Notes: generated by a model not told the origin, from the letters alone. Positions 44,382-53,621 are shown, counted from the stretch's first letter. The stretch: DNA of 64,000 nt from Lacinutrix sp. (GCF_029238095.1 NZ_JAQWGS010000025.1:62001-126000), one strand, 5' to 3'. Translations and numbers: made by a program.

Positions 44382-45056
44382 TTAATGTATTAAGTTAATA
44401 AATTCTCGAACACCTTTTGTTGCTGTATTTTTTATAACAGTTAAAGTTTTAGAGCTTGATATTGTTGGATTTGGATCTATAAAATAAGTAGGTGTGTTTT
44501 CTGGAACATAATGTATTAAACTAGCAGCAGGATATACTTGCATAGAGGTGCCAATAATTAACAAAACATTTGCTGTGTTACAAATGTCTACAGCCTTGTC
44601 AATTAAAGGTACAGCTTCACCAAACCAAACAATATGTGGTCTTAATTGGTGTCCGTTTTCGTCTAAATCTCCAAGATTTAAGTTATTTGTCCAAGGTTTC
44701 ACAAGGTCTTCATTTTTTGTAGAACGTACTTTTAGTAATTCGCCATGTAAATGAATTACGTTTGTGCTTCCTGCACGTTCATGTAAATCGTCTACATTTT
44801 GAGTAATAATAGTTACTTTATATTGGTGTTCTAAACTTGCCAAATCATAATGTGCTGCATTAGGTTTTACATCTAGTAATTGTTTACGTCTTTGGTTATA
44901 GAACTCGAAAACTAGTTCAGGATTAGCAATAAATCCTTCTGGAGAAGCAACTGCCATGACATCGTGTCCTTCCCAAAGACCATTAGCATCACGAAAAGTT
45001 TTAAGTCCGCTTTCGGCACTCATTCCAGCTCCAGTAAGTACTACAATATGTTTCAT
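44382..45056 (-). CDS. cobB: NAD-dependent protein deacylase, sirtuin class III-like
   Basis: 224 residues. GAGMSAESGLKTFR at 9-22 and TQNVDDLHERAG bind NAD, and catalytic H104 lies in HLHGEL. The YxxR motif Y53-N-Q-R56 is the class III marker, so removal of negatively charged acyl groups such as succinyl is plausible. The two CxxC pairs that normally bind zinc are absent; only one cysteine is seen, in AVDICNTANV. It is the first gene of an operon with DUF4421 and DUF4174 genes. Confidence 0.88.
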   Translation of the reverse strand: MKHIVVLTGAGMSAESGLKTFRDANGLWEGHDVMAVASPEGFIANPELVFEFYNQRRKQLLDVKPNAAHYDLASLEHQYKVTIITQNVDDLHERAGSTNVIHLHGELLKVRSTKNEDLVKPWTNNLNLGDLDENGHQLRPHIVWFGEAVPLIDKAVDICNTANVLLIIGTSMQVYPAASLIHYVPENTPTYFIDPNPTISSSKTLTVIKNTATKGVREFINLIH

Positions 45057-45164
45057 TGTTATATATTAACGGTATAAAGTTACTGTTATTTCTTTTATCA
45101 AGACATGTAAAAATATAGATTCTAAAACGTAAGCTATTTGCATGAGGTTTTTTATTTTTACGAT

Positions 45165-45827
45165 ATGATTGACATTAAACTCCTAGAACATCTCGAAACC
45201 TTTCTTACCGAAGATAGAATAAAACGGTTTCATAAGGTCATAGATAAACGTACAAAATTTTATACAGTAGCTACAGAAGACGTATACCAATTACACAATA
45301 CAAGTGCAGTAATGCGAAGTTGTGATGTCTTTGGTATACAAGAAGTAAATATTGTAGAAGAGACCAATTCTAAGCAGATAGATAAAGAAATTGCAATGGG
45401 AGCACAAAAGTGGGTAGATTTAAACCGATACCATTCTGTTAAAACGTGTATTAAAGATTTAAAAACTAAAGGCTACCAAATAGTTGCCACTACACCACAT
45501 AAAGAGGATTGTGAGTTGTATGATTTTGATGTAACCAAAAAGTCTTGTTTTTTCTTTGGAAGAGAAACCGAAGGGCTTTCGGAAGCGGTATTAAAAGAAG
45601 CAGATGTTTTTTTAAAAATTCCTATGTCTGGTTTTACAGAGAGTTTAAATATTTCGGTATCTGCAGCTATTATTTTGCAACATGTTACAACTAAGTTGAA
45701 GAAAACAAACATAGATTGGCAACTTACCGAAAACGAAAAACTAGAGAAGCGTCTCGATTGGTGTAAAAAGACCATTAAAAGTTACAACGAAATTATTGAG
45801 CGTTATTATGAAGCTAAAAACCATTAG
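45165..45827 (+). CDS. trmH: tRNA (guanosine-2'-O)-methyltransferase TrmH-like
   Basis: 220 residues from the ATG at 45165; a TTG nine codons upstream extends the frame but the ATG fits the family start. SPOUT family motifs are visible in order: NTSAVMRSCDVFGIQEVNIVE (motif 1), FFFGRETEGLS (motif 2) and IPMSGFTESLNISVSAAI (motif 3), forming the knotted SAM site. It methylates the ribose of G18 in tRNA, or a related RNA position. It acts in the cytoplasm and is divergent from the sirtuin operon. Confidence 0.9.
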   Translation: MIDIKLLEHLETFLTEDRIKRFHKVIDKRTKFYTVATEDVYQLHNTSAVMRSCDVFGIQEVNIVEETNSKQIDKEIAMGAQKWVDLNRYHSVKTCIKDLKTKGYQIVATTPHKEDCELYDFDVTKKSCFFFGRETEGLSEAVLKEADVFLKIPMSGFTESLNISVSAAIILQHVTTKLKKTNIDWQLTENEKLEKRLDWCKKTIKSYNEIIERYYEAKNH

Positions 45828-45887
45828 TCTTCTTGAAGCTAAAAATTATTATCTTTAGAGCAGTTCTATTAACTTTAATTAACGTCT

Positions 45888-46271
45888 ATGGAAAGTAATT
45901 TAATTAGTTGGATTGAAATTCCAGTAACCAATATGGAACGCGCTAAAGCTTTTTACGAGACTGTATTTAATATTGAAATAAAAATAGAAACGTTTCAAGG
46001 TGTTTTTATGGGATGGTTTCCCATATATGATAAAAAACCTGGAGCCTCTGGTGCTTTAGTACTAAATGAGGCTTACACACCAAGTGATACTAAAGGTGTC
46101 TTAATTTACTTTAGCTCTAACGATATTAGTAAACAATTAGAAACAGTTGTAGAAAATGGAGGTGCAATTATTCAAAACTTTACAGAAATTTCACCAGAAA
46201 TAGGTGCAATGGGATTGTTTATAGATACCGAAGGTAATAGAATAGCTTTATACTCTAATCCTAAGTTATAA
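45888..46271 (+). CDS. VOC superfamily protein
   Basis: 127 residues forming one vicinal oxygen chelate (glyoxalase/bleomycin resistance-like) module: WIEIPVTNMERAKAFYETVF at the start and GLFIDTEGNRIALYS at the end. Metal-ligand positions are only partly recognisable, so a defined lyase or dioxygenase activity cannot be assigned. Cytoplasmic. It follows trmH by 60 bp on the same strand. Confidence 0.85.
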   Translation: MESNLISWIEIPVTNMERAKAFYETVFNIEIKIETFQGVFMGWFPIYDKKPGASGALVLNEAYTPSDTKGVLIYFSSNDISKQLETVVENGGAIIQNFTEISPEIGAMGLFIDTEGNRIALYSNPKL

Positions 46272-46348
46272 CCAGATTAAGTTTTAGATTTTACAATCTA
46301 AGTGCTTGAAATTTATTTGCAAATTGAACGTTGTAGACTAAGGAGTAA

Positions 46349-47143
46349 TTACTTCTTTCTATCTCGACTTAATACCTTGTATTCTTCATAACATTGACTA
46401 ATAGCATCTAACATTTGAAGATCGTTGGCTTTATTAATAAAATCTTTAGAGTAATTGCATTGAGAGACAATTTCATCTAAATCTACTTTGGTGATTTGTA
46501 ATAATACCATAAGCGTTTCTCTATCGAATCTAGAAGCGAGAAGGTTTCTAATTTCGTCGTCTTTTTTCATCTGTTTTAGCTTTTTAAGCTCGGAGCCTTT
46601 TCTGCTAAAAGTATTGTAGAGAAAATCTAACGGATTAAATATAGAACCTAAAACTTTACTTATTTTATTTGGGGATTTATTATTACCAGCTTCATAACCA
46701 GAGCTTAGCCCAGAGATGCTATAACGATAGTTTGTGTTTACTTGTACTTGTTTAATGTCTATTTCTAGGTAGCCAGTAAGTTTAAGATCGTTAACTACAA
46801 CTTCCTCTAAAGCAAGTGCTAATTCTGTTAAAATAATTTTAGAACTTCCAAATTTTAGCCAATCGTTTGTTACACGTACTTTAATAGATTTGTAACCAAT
46901 GTATGTTAAATGTAACGTATCGTTAACTTTAGCTTTTAGAGTAAATTCTCCAGCTTCATTTGTAGTAGTACCAATAACTTGGTTTAAGTTAACAATGTTA
47001 ACACTCTCAATTGGAGCGTTTGTTTGAGAGTCTATTAAAACACCTTCTACTTTATCTTTATTCAATGTGTTTTCTGTATCTCCTTCTTGAGCAAATGCAA
47101 AAAAGGAACAAAGTAATAAGAGTAAAATAAAAAAGTGTTTCAT
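46349..47143 (-). CDS. carboxypeptidase-like regulatory (CarboxypepD_reg) domain protein
   Basis: 264 residues. A signal peptide (about 1-18) precedes a beta-sandwich domain at about 32-115 (VEGVLIDSQTNAPIESVNIVNLN, FTLKAKVNDTLHLTYIGYKSIKVRV), the type found at the N terminus of TonB receptors. The C-terminal half is helical and charged. It is an exported protein of unknown role. The domain alone, without a TonB barrel, is common in Bacteroidota. Confidence 0.82.
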   Translation of the reverse strand: MKHFFILLLLLCSFFAFAQEGDTENTLNKDKVEGVLIDSQTNAPIESVNIVNLNQVIGTTTNEAGEFTLKAKVNDTLHLTYIGYKSIKVRVTNDWLKFGSSKIILTELALALEEVVVNDLKLTGYLEIDIKQVQVNTNYRYSISGLSSGYEAGNNKSPNKISKVLGSIFNPLDFLYNTFSRKGSELKKLKQMKKDDEIRNLLASRFDRETLMVLLQITKVDLDEIVSQCNYSKDFINKANDLQMLDAISQCYEEYKVLSRDRKK

Positions 47144-47304
47144 TGATTTTTATCAAGCCATAAAAGTACTAAACAAATTTTATTTAGTGCACTTAAAACT
47201 CTTTATTTGACTTAATATTAACAAAAAGGCTTAATTTTTTAGTTAAGTCTTTGTAGTATTATAAATTTTTAAATTATATGTTCATCTTTGTAAAAAATTA
47301 TTAA

Positions 47305-50226
47305 ATGAAATTTAAAGTATTATTACTGCTTACGTTCTTGTTATCGTTTTCTTCAATTCAAGCTCAAAACGAAGCAGCTATATGGTATTTTGGATTTAAT
47401 GCAGGTTTAGATTTTAACAGTGGAGCACCTGTGGCTTTAACAAATGGTATGTTAAGTACAAATGAAGGTTGTTCAACAATTTCTAATAGTAATGGACAAC
47501 TTCTTTTTTATACAGATGGTATTCGTGTTTGGGATAAAAGCCATAATGTAATGCCAAATGGTACTGGACTTTTTGGAAATCCATCGAGTACACAATCTGG
47601 TATCATAGTCCCAAAACCTAATAATCCTAATCTTTATTATATTTTTACTGTAGATGATGAAGCTGGACCTAATGGTCTGAGATATTCTGAAGTAGATTTA
47701 ACTTTAAATGGTGGGAATGGAGATGTTAATGCTAATAAAAATATACTACTTACAACACCAACAGCAGAAAAAATATCTGCCATAGAGCACACAAACGGAA
47801 ACGATATTTGGGTGATTACACACGAGTGGAACAGTAATAATTTTTTTGCATATTTAGTTACTCCAGCAGGTGTTAATACTACACCAATTACGTCTACTGT
47901 AGGTGCTTTTCATGGAGGAGGAAACACAAGTAACGCTATTGGGAATTTAAAATTTTCTCCCAATGGAGAACGGTTGGCACTTGCTCAAGCTTACGAACCA
48001 AATTTTGTTGAAGTTTTTGATTTTGATACTGCTACAGGATTAGTTAGCAACCCGATTTTTATTAATGGTATTTTTACTGAGAATGGATCTGATGGTCCTT
48101 ATGGAGTAGAATTTTCACCAGATAGTAATACTTTGTATGTCTCTGATGCTAATTATTCTGGAAATTCTAAAATTCATCAATTTAATATTACTTTAAGCAA
48201 TGCTACAGATGTTATAAATTCTGATACTATTTTGTTTGAAGGTTCTGGAACTTTTGCTGGTTTACAGTTAGCAATAGATGGCAAAATTTACATGTCTAAA
48301 GTAGATAAAACTTTTTTAAGCGTTATAGAAAATCCAGATATTTTGGGCACTGGAGCCAACTATATTGATGAAGCTGTGAGCTTAAATGGAAGATCTGCAA
48401 GATTTGGTTTACCACCTTTTATTCAATCGTTTTTTTCTGCTGGAATTGTTGTAGAAAACACATGTTTGGGAGCAGCTACTAATTTTTATGTAAATACAAG
48501 TAATACCATAGATTCTATTTTATGGAATTTTGGAGATGGTAATACTTCAACATTAGAAAATCCCACACATAATTATGCAAATACAGGACAATATAATGTT
48601 AATGTAACTACTACTTCAGGAGCAGATACAATAACACAAGATAGAGTGGTTACTATTAGCGATGTGCCTTTTGCAAATGCAGTATCAGATTATATTTTAT
48701 GCGATGACACTTCTAACGATAGTATAGAAGTTTTTAATTTACAATCTAAAAACATAGAAATATTGGGCTTCCAGTCTGTTACACAATTTAATGTAAGTTA
48801 CTTTCCCACAGCATTAGATGCTGTAAATGATACCAATATGTTGGCTAACAACTATTCTAACACAACAAATAATCAAGAGGTTTTTGTTAAAATTTTTAAT
48901 GTAGACAATAGCTTATGTTACGCCATTACTTCTTTTAATTTAATAGTATCTCAAGTTCCAATTGCAAATACGGTTGCAGATGTGTTTTTATGTGACGACG
49001 CTACTCAAAACGGACAAGAAACAATTAATTTGTCGTTATTTAATGATCAAGTTTTGAATGGCCAAATGGCTTCTAGTTTTAATATTACTTATCACTTAAC
49101 TCAAGATAATGCCAACAATAATGTAGGTGCTTTGCCAGATGTCTATCAATCTTCAAATGAAACTATTTTTATAAGAATTGAAAATACAACTCATGTAAAT
49201 TGTTACGATACTTCCTCATTTAATATTACTATAGATGATTATTTTGCACCTAACCAACCAGACAATTTATTTTTATGTGAAAATGATAATGATGGAGTAG
49301 AGACTTTTAGCTTATCGTCTCAAGATAGTACAATACTTTTAGGTTCGTCTGGTACTTATAATGTGTCTTATCATCTTTCTCAAGATGATGCAGACAGTAA
49401 TACAGATGCCATTTTAGGTAATTATCAAAACACAACTAGTTTCGAAGAAATTTTTGCTAGAATTGAAAAAACGACTAATGTGTTTTGTTACCAAACCTTA
49501 TCATTTTTTATTGATGTAAGACCAGTTCCAGTTATAAACATGCAAACCGATTGGATTATTTGTTCTAATGAAACGCTAACCGTTTCAGCACCTGCTGGTT
49601 TCGATGCTTATTTATGGTCTACAGGTGAAACTACATCTACAATAGACATAACTTCTCCAGGTAATTACACAGTTACCGTAACTAATAATTATGCAACCGT
49701 TCCAGCTTTAAGCTGCAGCAGTTCTCAAAGCATAACTGTTACAGAATCTGATGAAGCTTTAATTAACGATGTAGCTATTGTAGATTGGACTATTAATGAA
49801 AACGAAATTAGAGTTTTTGTAGATGGTTTAGGTGATTATGAATATTCTTTAGATGGTATTACCTACCAAGATAGTAATCTCTTTAGTGGTTTAAATACTG
49901 GAGAATACTTAGTGTATGTAAGAGATAAATTAGGCTGTGGTGTAACATTAGAAGAGGTGTTTTTGTTGTTTTACCCTTATTTTTTCACTCCAAATAATGA
50001 TACAGTAAACGATTTTTGGCAAATAAAATTTTCAGAATCTGAACCAGATTTAAAAATTTTAATTTTCGATAGGTATGGAAAACTATTAACACCTTTAGAT
50101 CCACGTTCTCGTGGATGGGATGGTACCTTTAATGGCAAATTAATGCCAACTTCAGATTATTGGTTCTTGGTAAAAAGACCAAGTAATGGTAAAGAATATA
50201 GAGGTCATTTTACTCTAAGACGCTAA
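47305..50226 (+). CDS. large secreted protein with PKD domain and type B type IX secretion signal
   Basis: 973 residues. A signal peptide (ending SIQAQ) is followed by an N-terminal beta-propeller-like region (about 20-385, for example IWYFGFNAGLDF, LKFSPNGERLALAQ and VEFSPDSNTLYVSD), a PKD domain at about 395-450 (WNFGDGNTSTLENPTHNY) and repeated Ig-like segments (VADVFLCDDATQNGQ, NLFLCENDNDG). The C-terminal 85 residues, with FFTPNNDTVNDFW and FDRYGKLL, form the gliding-motility-type CTD that directs type IX secretion and surface anchoring. Likely a surface adhesin or structural protein. It ends in a strong terminator. Confidence 0.9.
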   Translation: MKFKVLLLLTFLLSFSSIQAQNEAAIWYFGFNAGLDFNSGAPVALTNGMLSTNEGCSTISNSNGQLLFYTDGIRVWDKSHNVMPNGTGLFGNPSSTQSGIIVPKPNNPNLYYIFTVDDEAGPNGLRYSEVDLTLNGGNGDVNANKNILLTTPTAEKISAIEHTNGNDIWVITHEWNSNNFFAYLVTPAGVNTTPITSTVGAFHGGGNTSNAIGNLKFSPNGERLALAQAYEPNFVEVFDFDTATGLVSNPIFINGIFTENGSDGPYGVEFSPDSNTLYVSDANYSGNSKIHQFNITLSNATDVINSDTILFEGSGTFAGLQLAIDGKIYMSKVDKTFLSVIENPDILGTGANYIDEAVSLNGRSARFGLPPFIQSFFSAGIVVENTCLGAATNFYVNTSNTIDSILWNFGDGNTSTLENPTHNYANTGQYNVNVTTTSGADTITQDRVVTISDVPFANAVSDYILCDDTSNDSIEVFNLQSKNIEILGFQSVTQFNVSYFPTALDAVNDTNMLANNYSNTTNNQEVFVKIFNVDNSLCYAITSFNLIVSQVPIANTVADVFLCDDATQNGQETINLSLFNDQVLNGQMASSFNITYHLTQDNANNNVGALPDVYQSSNETIFIRIENTTHVNCYDTSSFNITIDDYFAPNQPDNLFLCENDNDGVETFSLSSQDSTILLGSSGTYNVSYHLSQDDADSNTDAILGNYQNTTSFEEIFARIEKTTNVFCYQTLSFFIDVRPVPVINMQTDWIICSNETLTVSAPAGFDAYLWSTGETTSTIDITSPGNYTVTVTNNYATVPALSCSSSQSITVTESDEALINDVAIVDWTINENEIRVFVDGLGDYEYSLDGITYQDSNLFSGLNTGEYLVYVRDKLGCGVTLEEVFLLFYPYFFTPNNDTVNDFWQIKFSESEPDLKILIFDRYGKLLTPLDPRSRGWDGTFNGKLMPTSDYWFLVKRPSNGKEYRGHFTLRR

Positions 50227-50262
50227 AAAAAATCCCAAACCTTAACAGTTTGGGATTTTTTT
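50225..50262. terminator. bidirectional intrinsic terminator
   Basis: A 15-bp stem (50226-50240 with 50248-50262) with 7-nt loop lies between the convergent surface protein and DEAD-box helicase genes. Confidence 0.88.
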
Positions 50263-50264
50263 AT

Positions 50265-52145
50265 TTAATCTTTTCTTCTAGAGCGTCCAGATCTAGAATG
50301 CGTAGTTTTAAATGCGCTTTTATCTTTGTCTCCACTTTCGCTTCGTCTTGAGCGTGTTGGTCTATCTTCGCTTCCTCGTCTTCTGTCGCTTCTGTTATTA
50401 TCTCCAGAACCTTCACTACGTCTACTGCTGCGTCTATCTCCACCACCAGAAGAGCGTCTGTCTGCACCTCCTGAGCGTTTTCTGTCTCCACCATCTCGTC
50501 GTCTTCCACCACCAGAGTTTCCACGACCACGTCCACCACGACTTGGTTTATCTTCAGTAATTTCAACATTTACAAAACGACCTTCGTGTTTAAAGTCTGT
50601 AAAGAATGCTAATACTTTTTCTTGGTGTTCTTTTTCGGTATTAAAGAAAGAGAAGGTTTCTTTACAATCTACTTTAAAAACATCATCACGACCAAGATCT
50701 AAAACTTCTTTTAAGAAATCTTTTAATTTCATCCAATCGAAGCCATCTTTTTCACCTACGTTAATAAAGTAACGTGCAGCATTACCGCTTGGTTCACGAC
50801 TTTCACGATTAGTATCTCCAGCAACTACGTTTAAGTTTTTAGACTTCTGGTAATAATTAAAGAAACGTGTAAACTCTACAGAGAAAAACTTCTTAATTAA
50901 TTCATCTTTACTAGTATCTTCAAATAGTGCGTTTATATCTTCAAGATATTTATCAATTTCGTGATTAATTTCGGTATTATGAATTTTATTAGCTAAAGAC
51001 ATTAACTGTACTTCGCAAATTTCCATTCCGTTTGGAATTTCTTTTAATTCAAATTTCTTATTAATAATACGTTCAATACTTTTTAAACGTCGTACTTCAC
51101 TTTTAGAAACAATTACCATAGAAACACCAGTTTTTCCAGCTCGTCCAGTTCTACCAGAACGGTGTGTGTAGGTTTCTATTTCGTCACTTAATTGGTAATT
51201 AATTACATGTGTAATATCATCTACATCAATACCACGTGCAGCAACATCTGTTGCTACAAGCATTTGTATTTGTTGCGATCTAAATTGCTTCATCACGATA
51301 TCACGTTGATTCTGACTTAAATCACCATGTAATGCTCCAGCACTATAGCCATCTTCAATTAATTGTTCTGCAACTTTTTGTGTATCACGTTTTGTTCTAC
51401 AAAAAATAACCGAAAATATATCAGGATTAGCATCTGCCAAACGTTTTAAAGCTTGGTAACGATCGCGTGCATTTACTAAATAGTATTCGTGAGAAACAGT
51501 ATCTGTACTCTCGTTTTTATGTCCAACAGTAATTTCCTGTGGACTTTTCATAAACTTTTTTGCAATGGTTGCTACCTCTTTAGGCATTGTTGCAGAAAAT
51601 AACCATGTGTTTTTATCTTCAGGTGTTCCAGATAAAATATCTGTAATATCTTCTTTAAAACCCATGTTAAGCATCTCGTCTGCTTCATCTAAAACTGCAT
51701 ATTGAATTTTAGTGATATCTACTAACCTTCTGCTAATCATATCTTTCATTCTACCAGGTGTAGCAACAATAACTTGCGCACCACGTTTTACTTCGCGCGC
51801 TTGGTCTGTAATGCTAGAACCTCCATAAATAGCAACAACATTTAAACCTTTGCAGTATTTACCGTAAGCTTTCATTTCGTTTGCTATTTGCAAACAAAGT
51901 TCACGAGTAGGAGATAATATTAAGCCTTGAGTGGTACGACTATCAATATCAATTTTTTGAAGCATCGGGAAACCAAATGCAGCAGTTTTACCAGTTCCAG
52001 TTTGCGCTAAGGCCACTAAATCTTTTTCTTCGTTTAATAATATTGGGATTGCTTTTTCTTGTACTTCAGATGGTGTTTCGAAACCTAAATCTGTAATACC
52101 TTTTAAAAGGTCTTCGTTAAGACCTAATTCTTGGAATGTGCTCAT
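50265..52145 (-). CDS. deaD: DEAD-box RNA helicase, DeaD/CsdA-like
   Basis: 626 residues. The helicase core has the Q motif region, Walker A AQTGTGKT at 47-54, PTREL, DEAD at 153-156, SAT near 183, and the C-terminal HRSGRTGRAG. A DbpA-like RNA-binding region (about 465-545) follows, and the last 80 residues are an Arg/Gly/Ser/Asp-rich low-complexity tail typical of RNA-binding helicases. It unwinds structured RNA in ribosome assembly and cold adaptation. A structured leader and a consensus promoter precede it. Confidence 0.92.
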   Translation of the reverse strand: MSTFQELGLNEDLLKGITDLGFETPSEVQEKAIPILLNEEKDLVALAQTGTGKTAAFGFPMLQKIDIDSRTTQGLILSPTRELCLQIANEMKAYGKYCKGLNVVAIYGGSSITDQAREVKRGAQVIVATPGRMKDMISRRLVDITKIQYAVLDEADEMLNMGFKEDITDILSGTPEDKNTWLFSATMPKEVATIAKKFMKSPQEITVGHKNESTDTVSHEYYLVNARDRYQALKRLADANPDIFSVIFCRTKRDTQKVAEQLIEDGYSAGALHGDLSQNQRDIVMKQFRSQQIQMLVATDVAARGIDVDDITHVINYQLSDEIETYTHRSGRTGRAGKTGVSMVIVSKSEVRRLKSIERIINKKFELKEIPNGMEICEVQLMSLANKIHNTEINHEIDKYLEDINALFEDTSKDELIKKFFSVEFTRFFNYYQKSKNLNVVAGDTNRESREPSGNAARYFINVGEKDGFDWMKLKDFLKEVLDLGRDDVFKVDCKETFSFFNTEKEHQEKVLAFFTDFKHEGRFVNVEITEDKPSRGGRGRGNSGGGRRRDGGDRKRSGGADRRSSGGGDRRSSRRSEGSGDNNRSDRRRGSEDRPTRSRRSESGDKDKSAFKTTHSRSGRSRRKD

Positions 52146-52277
52146 TCTTTTGTTATGTATTTCAATGTCAATCTATTTGGTGTTACAGATAGAAGTGCAT
52201 TGAACATACTTAACCTAAAACTTCTAGTAACACATCCTCACTCTGAGGAGTCAATTTAACGCTTTTGCGTTTTTAAA
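52146..52277 (-). promoter_or_regulatory. structured 5' leader of the DEAD-box helicase gene
   Basis: Between promoter and ATG the transcript can fold into three hairpins, in 5'-3' order: a 5-bp AACGC/GCGTT stem with a four-base loop (52258-52271); a 6-bp TCCTCA/TGAGGA stem (52235-52249); and a long stem with 14 pairs and a 3-nt bulge (52220-52233 with 52180-52196) enclosing a 23-nt loop. The remaining 34 nt to the start codon look unstructured. The leader resembles long 5' regions of cold-shock genes; regulation by folding is inferred. Confidence 0.65.
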
Positions 52278-52281
52278 GGTG

Positions 52282-52311
52282 CAAAGGTACGTAATAATAT
52301 TAGATATTCAA
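52282..52311 (-). promoter_or_regulatory. consensus promoter of the DEAD-box helicase gene
   Basis: On the minus strand TTG (52309-52311), exactly 19 nt, then TACCTTTG (52282-52289), matching the Bacteroidota housekeeping consensus. Transcription would begin near 52277, giving a leader of about 130 nt. Confidence 0.8.
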
Positions 52312-52336
52312 TTTATTAGTTTTAGTGTTTGTTTTT

Positions 52337-52421
52337 GAGCGCTTTAACACGCTATTCGTTATATCTTTTTTTTGCCATATATGGTAGCAAAAAAAAGGAT
52401 GCCACTACTATCGTTAGCGCG
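52337..52421. repeat. intergenic imperfect palindrome
   Basis: An 85-bp element with outer arms GAGCGCTTTAAC and GTTAGCGCG and a perfect 10-bp inner stem (52366-52375 with 52387-52396, eight T then GC) around an 11-nt loop. The T run precedes and the A run follows the stem, so it is not a normal terminator. It lies between divergent genes and could be a REP-like dispersed element. Confidence 0.55.
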
Positions 52422-52507
52422 AAAATGTTGTTTAATAGAATATCTAAAAAATATTTAATTTTTTTTAAATAAGAAAAACATTAAATTGCTGCACTAAAAA
52501 ATAAATT

Positions 52508-53002
52508 ATGAAGAAAATATATTTCGCATTTTTCCTATTAGCTTTAGGTTTAAATGTACAGGCACAAGAAGCAACTTTAAAATCAGATCAAGATAAACAA
52601 GCTAGAGCAATGGAACTCATGTCTGAAAAAGTAGACATTAAAGTTGATGAAAATCTTTTTATGGCTGTTACACCAAATACATATGTTTCAGAATCTCCAA
52701 AAGCTGTAATAATGGCTATGAAAGTGCCAGAATCTTATGCAGAAGCAAAAAAGAAAATAAATGATAGCCAAGATAATAAATTTAAAGTTAAAGATAGAGG
52801 AGAAAAAACTATTAATGGTGTTAATGTACTGTTTATGGAAGGCACTTCTGAGGCTGAAGGTGTCACTTTAAATAACACAATTTACTGTGTAGCCATCGAC
52901 GAAAATACTTGTTTAATGTTTATTGGTATGGTTGAAGTAGGCGCAGACGCTAAATATACAGAAGCAATAACAGAAGCGGCAAATTCTGTAATAAAAAAAT
53001 AA
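52508..53002 (+). CDS. exported protein of unknown family
   Basis: 164 residues. A clean signal peptide (about 1-20, ending VQAQ) precedes a soluble alpha/beta domain (ITVTPNTYVSESPKAVIMAMK-like segment, then GVNVLFMEGTSEAEGVTLNNTIYCVAIDENTCLMFIGMV). No catalytic motif is visible. It is probably a periplasmic or secreted small protein. It is divergent from the DEAD-box helicase gene and convergent with rdgB. Confidence 0.7.
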   Translation: MKKIYFAFFLLALGLNVQAQEATLKSDQDKQARAMELMSEKVDIKVDENLFMAVTPNTYVSESPKAVIMAMKVPESYAEAKKKINDSQDNKFKVKDRGEKTINGVNVLFMEGTSEAEGVTLNNTIYCVAIDENTCLMFIGMVEVGADAKYTEAITEAANSVIKK

Positions 53003-53023
53003 TAAAATAGTTGGTCTTTTTAA

Positions 53024-53599
53024 TTAAATAATATTAAAGTACTTAATGAGCTGTTTTACAGCTTTCCCACGATGTCCAATCTCATTTTTTAGTTTTAAAT
53101 CTATTTCAGCAAAGGTTTTAGTATGGCCAGTTGGTTTAAAAATAGGATCGTAACCAAAACCTTTGTTTCCTTTTTTTTCTTGGGTTATTTCGCCTTTACA
53201 AACACCTGTAAAAGTTTCAAGCTTACCATTTAAATGTAAAGCGATAACGGTTTTAAATTGTGCTTTTCGATTGGACTTATCTTTTAAATTAGTTAAAAGT
53301 AAATCCATATTATCGTTTGCATCTCTTTGTTCACCAGCGTATCGTGCACTGTAGACTCCAGGTTCATTATTTAAAGCTGCTACTTCCAAACCTGTATCGT
53401 CTGCAAAGCAATCGTAGCCATAATTGGTTTTTACGTATTCTACTTTTTGTATAGCATTACCTTCAATAGTATCTTGAGTTTCTGGTATATCTTCAAAACA
53501 ACCAATATCTTTTAAGCTTAATAATTTTATATGTTGCGGAATTAAAGATTGAACTTCCTTTAATTTGTTAGCATTGTTAGTTGCGAATACGAGTTTCAT
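53024..53599 (-). CDS. rdgB: XTP/dITP diphosphatase (house-cleaning)
   Basis: 191 residues, the normal RdgB/HAM1 length. The substrate loop FATNNANKLKEVQ at 4-16, the metal-binding FADDTGLEV near 66, GVYSARYAGE and the C-terminal FGYDPIF and SHRG-like GHRGKAV motifs are all present. It hydrolyses inosine and xanthosine triphosphates to monophosphates, keeping them out of DNA. Its leader carries the 12-copy heptamer array 23 nt upstream of the ATG. Confidence 0.95.
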   Translation of the reverse strand: MKLVFATNNANKLKEVQSLIPQHIKLLSLKDIGCFEDIPETQDTIEGNAIQKVEYVKTNYGYDCFADDTGLEVAALNNEPGVYSARYAGEQRDANDNMDLLLTNLKDKSNRKAQFKTVIALHLNGKLETFTGVCKGEITQEKKGNKGFGYDPIFKPTGHTKTFAEIDLKLKNEIGHRGKAVKQLIKYFNII

Positions 53600-53621
53600 T
53601 TATATAATAAGTTTAATTTTT

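Noticed and set aside
45805-45855. Direct repeat of GAAGCTAAAAA at the end of trmH and just after it
   Set aside because: Two short imperfect copies 26 bp apart, without a boundary or gene effect; probably chance or a minor duplication.
50261-50772. Several long overlapping frames on both strands at the end of the DEAD-box helicase gene
   Set aside because: They are shadows of the Arg/Gly/Ser-rich low-complexity tail, whose codon pattern keeps other frames open; none has a credible start or family.
52366-52396. T8GC/GCA8 stem as a transcription terminator
   Set aside because: The T run lies inside the 5' arm and no T run follows the stem on either strand; it also sits between divergent genes, where no transcript needs to end.
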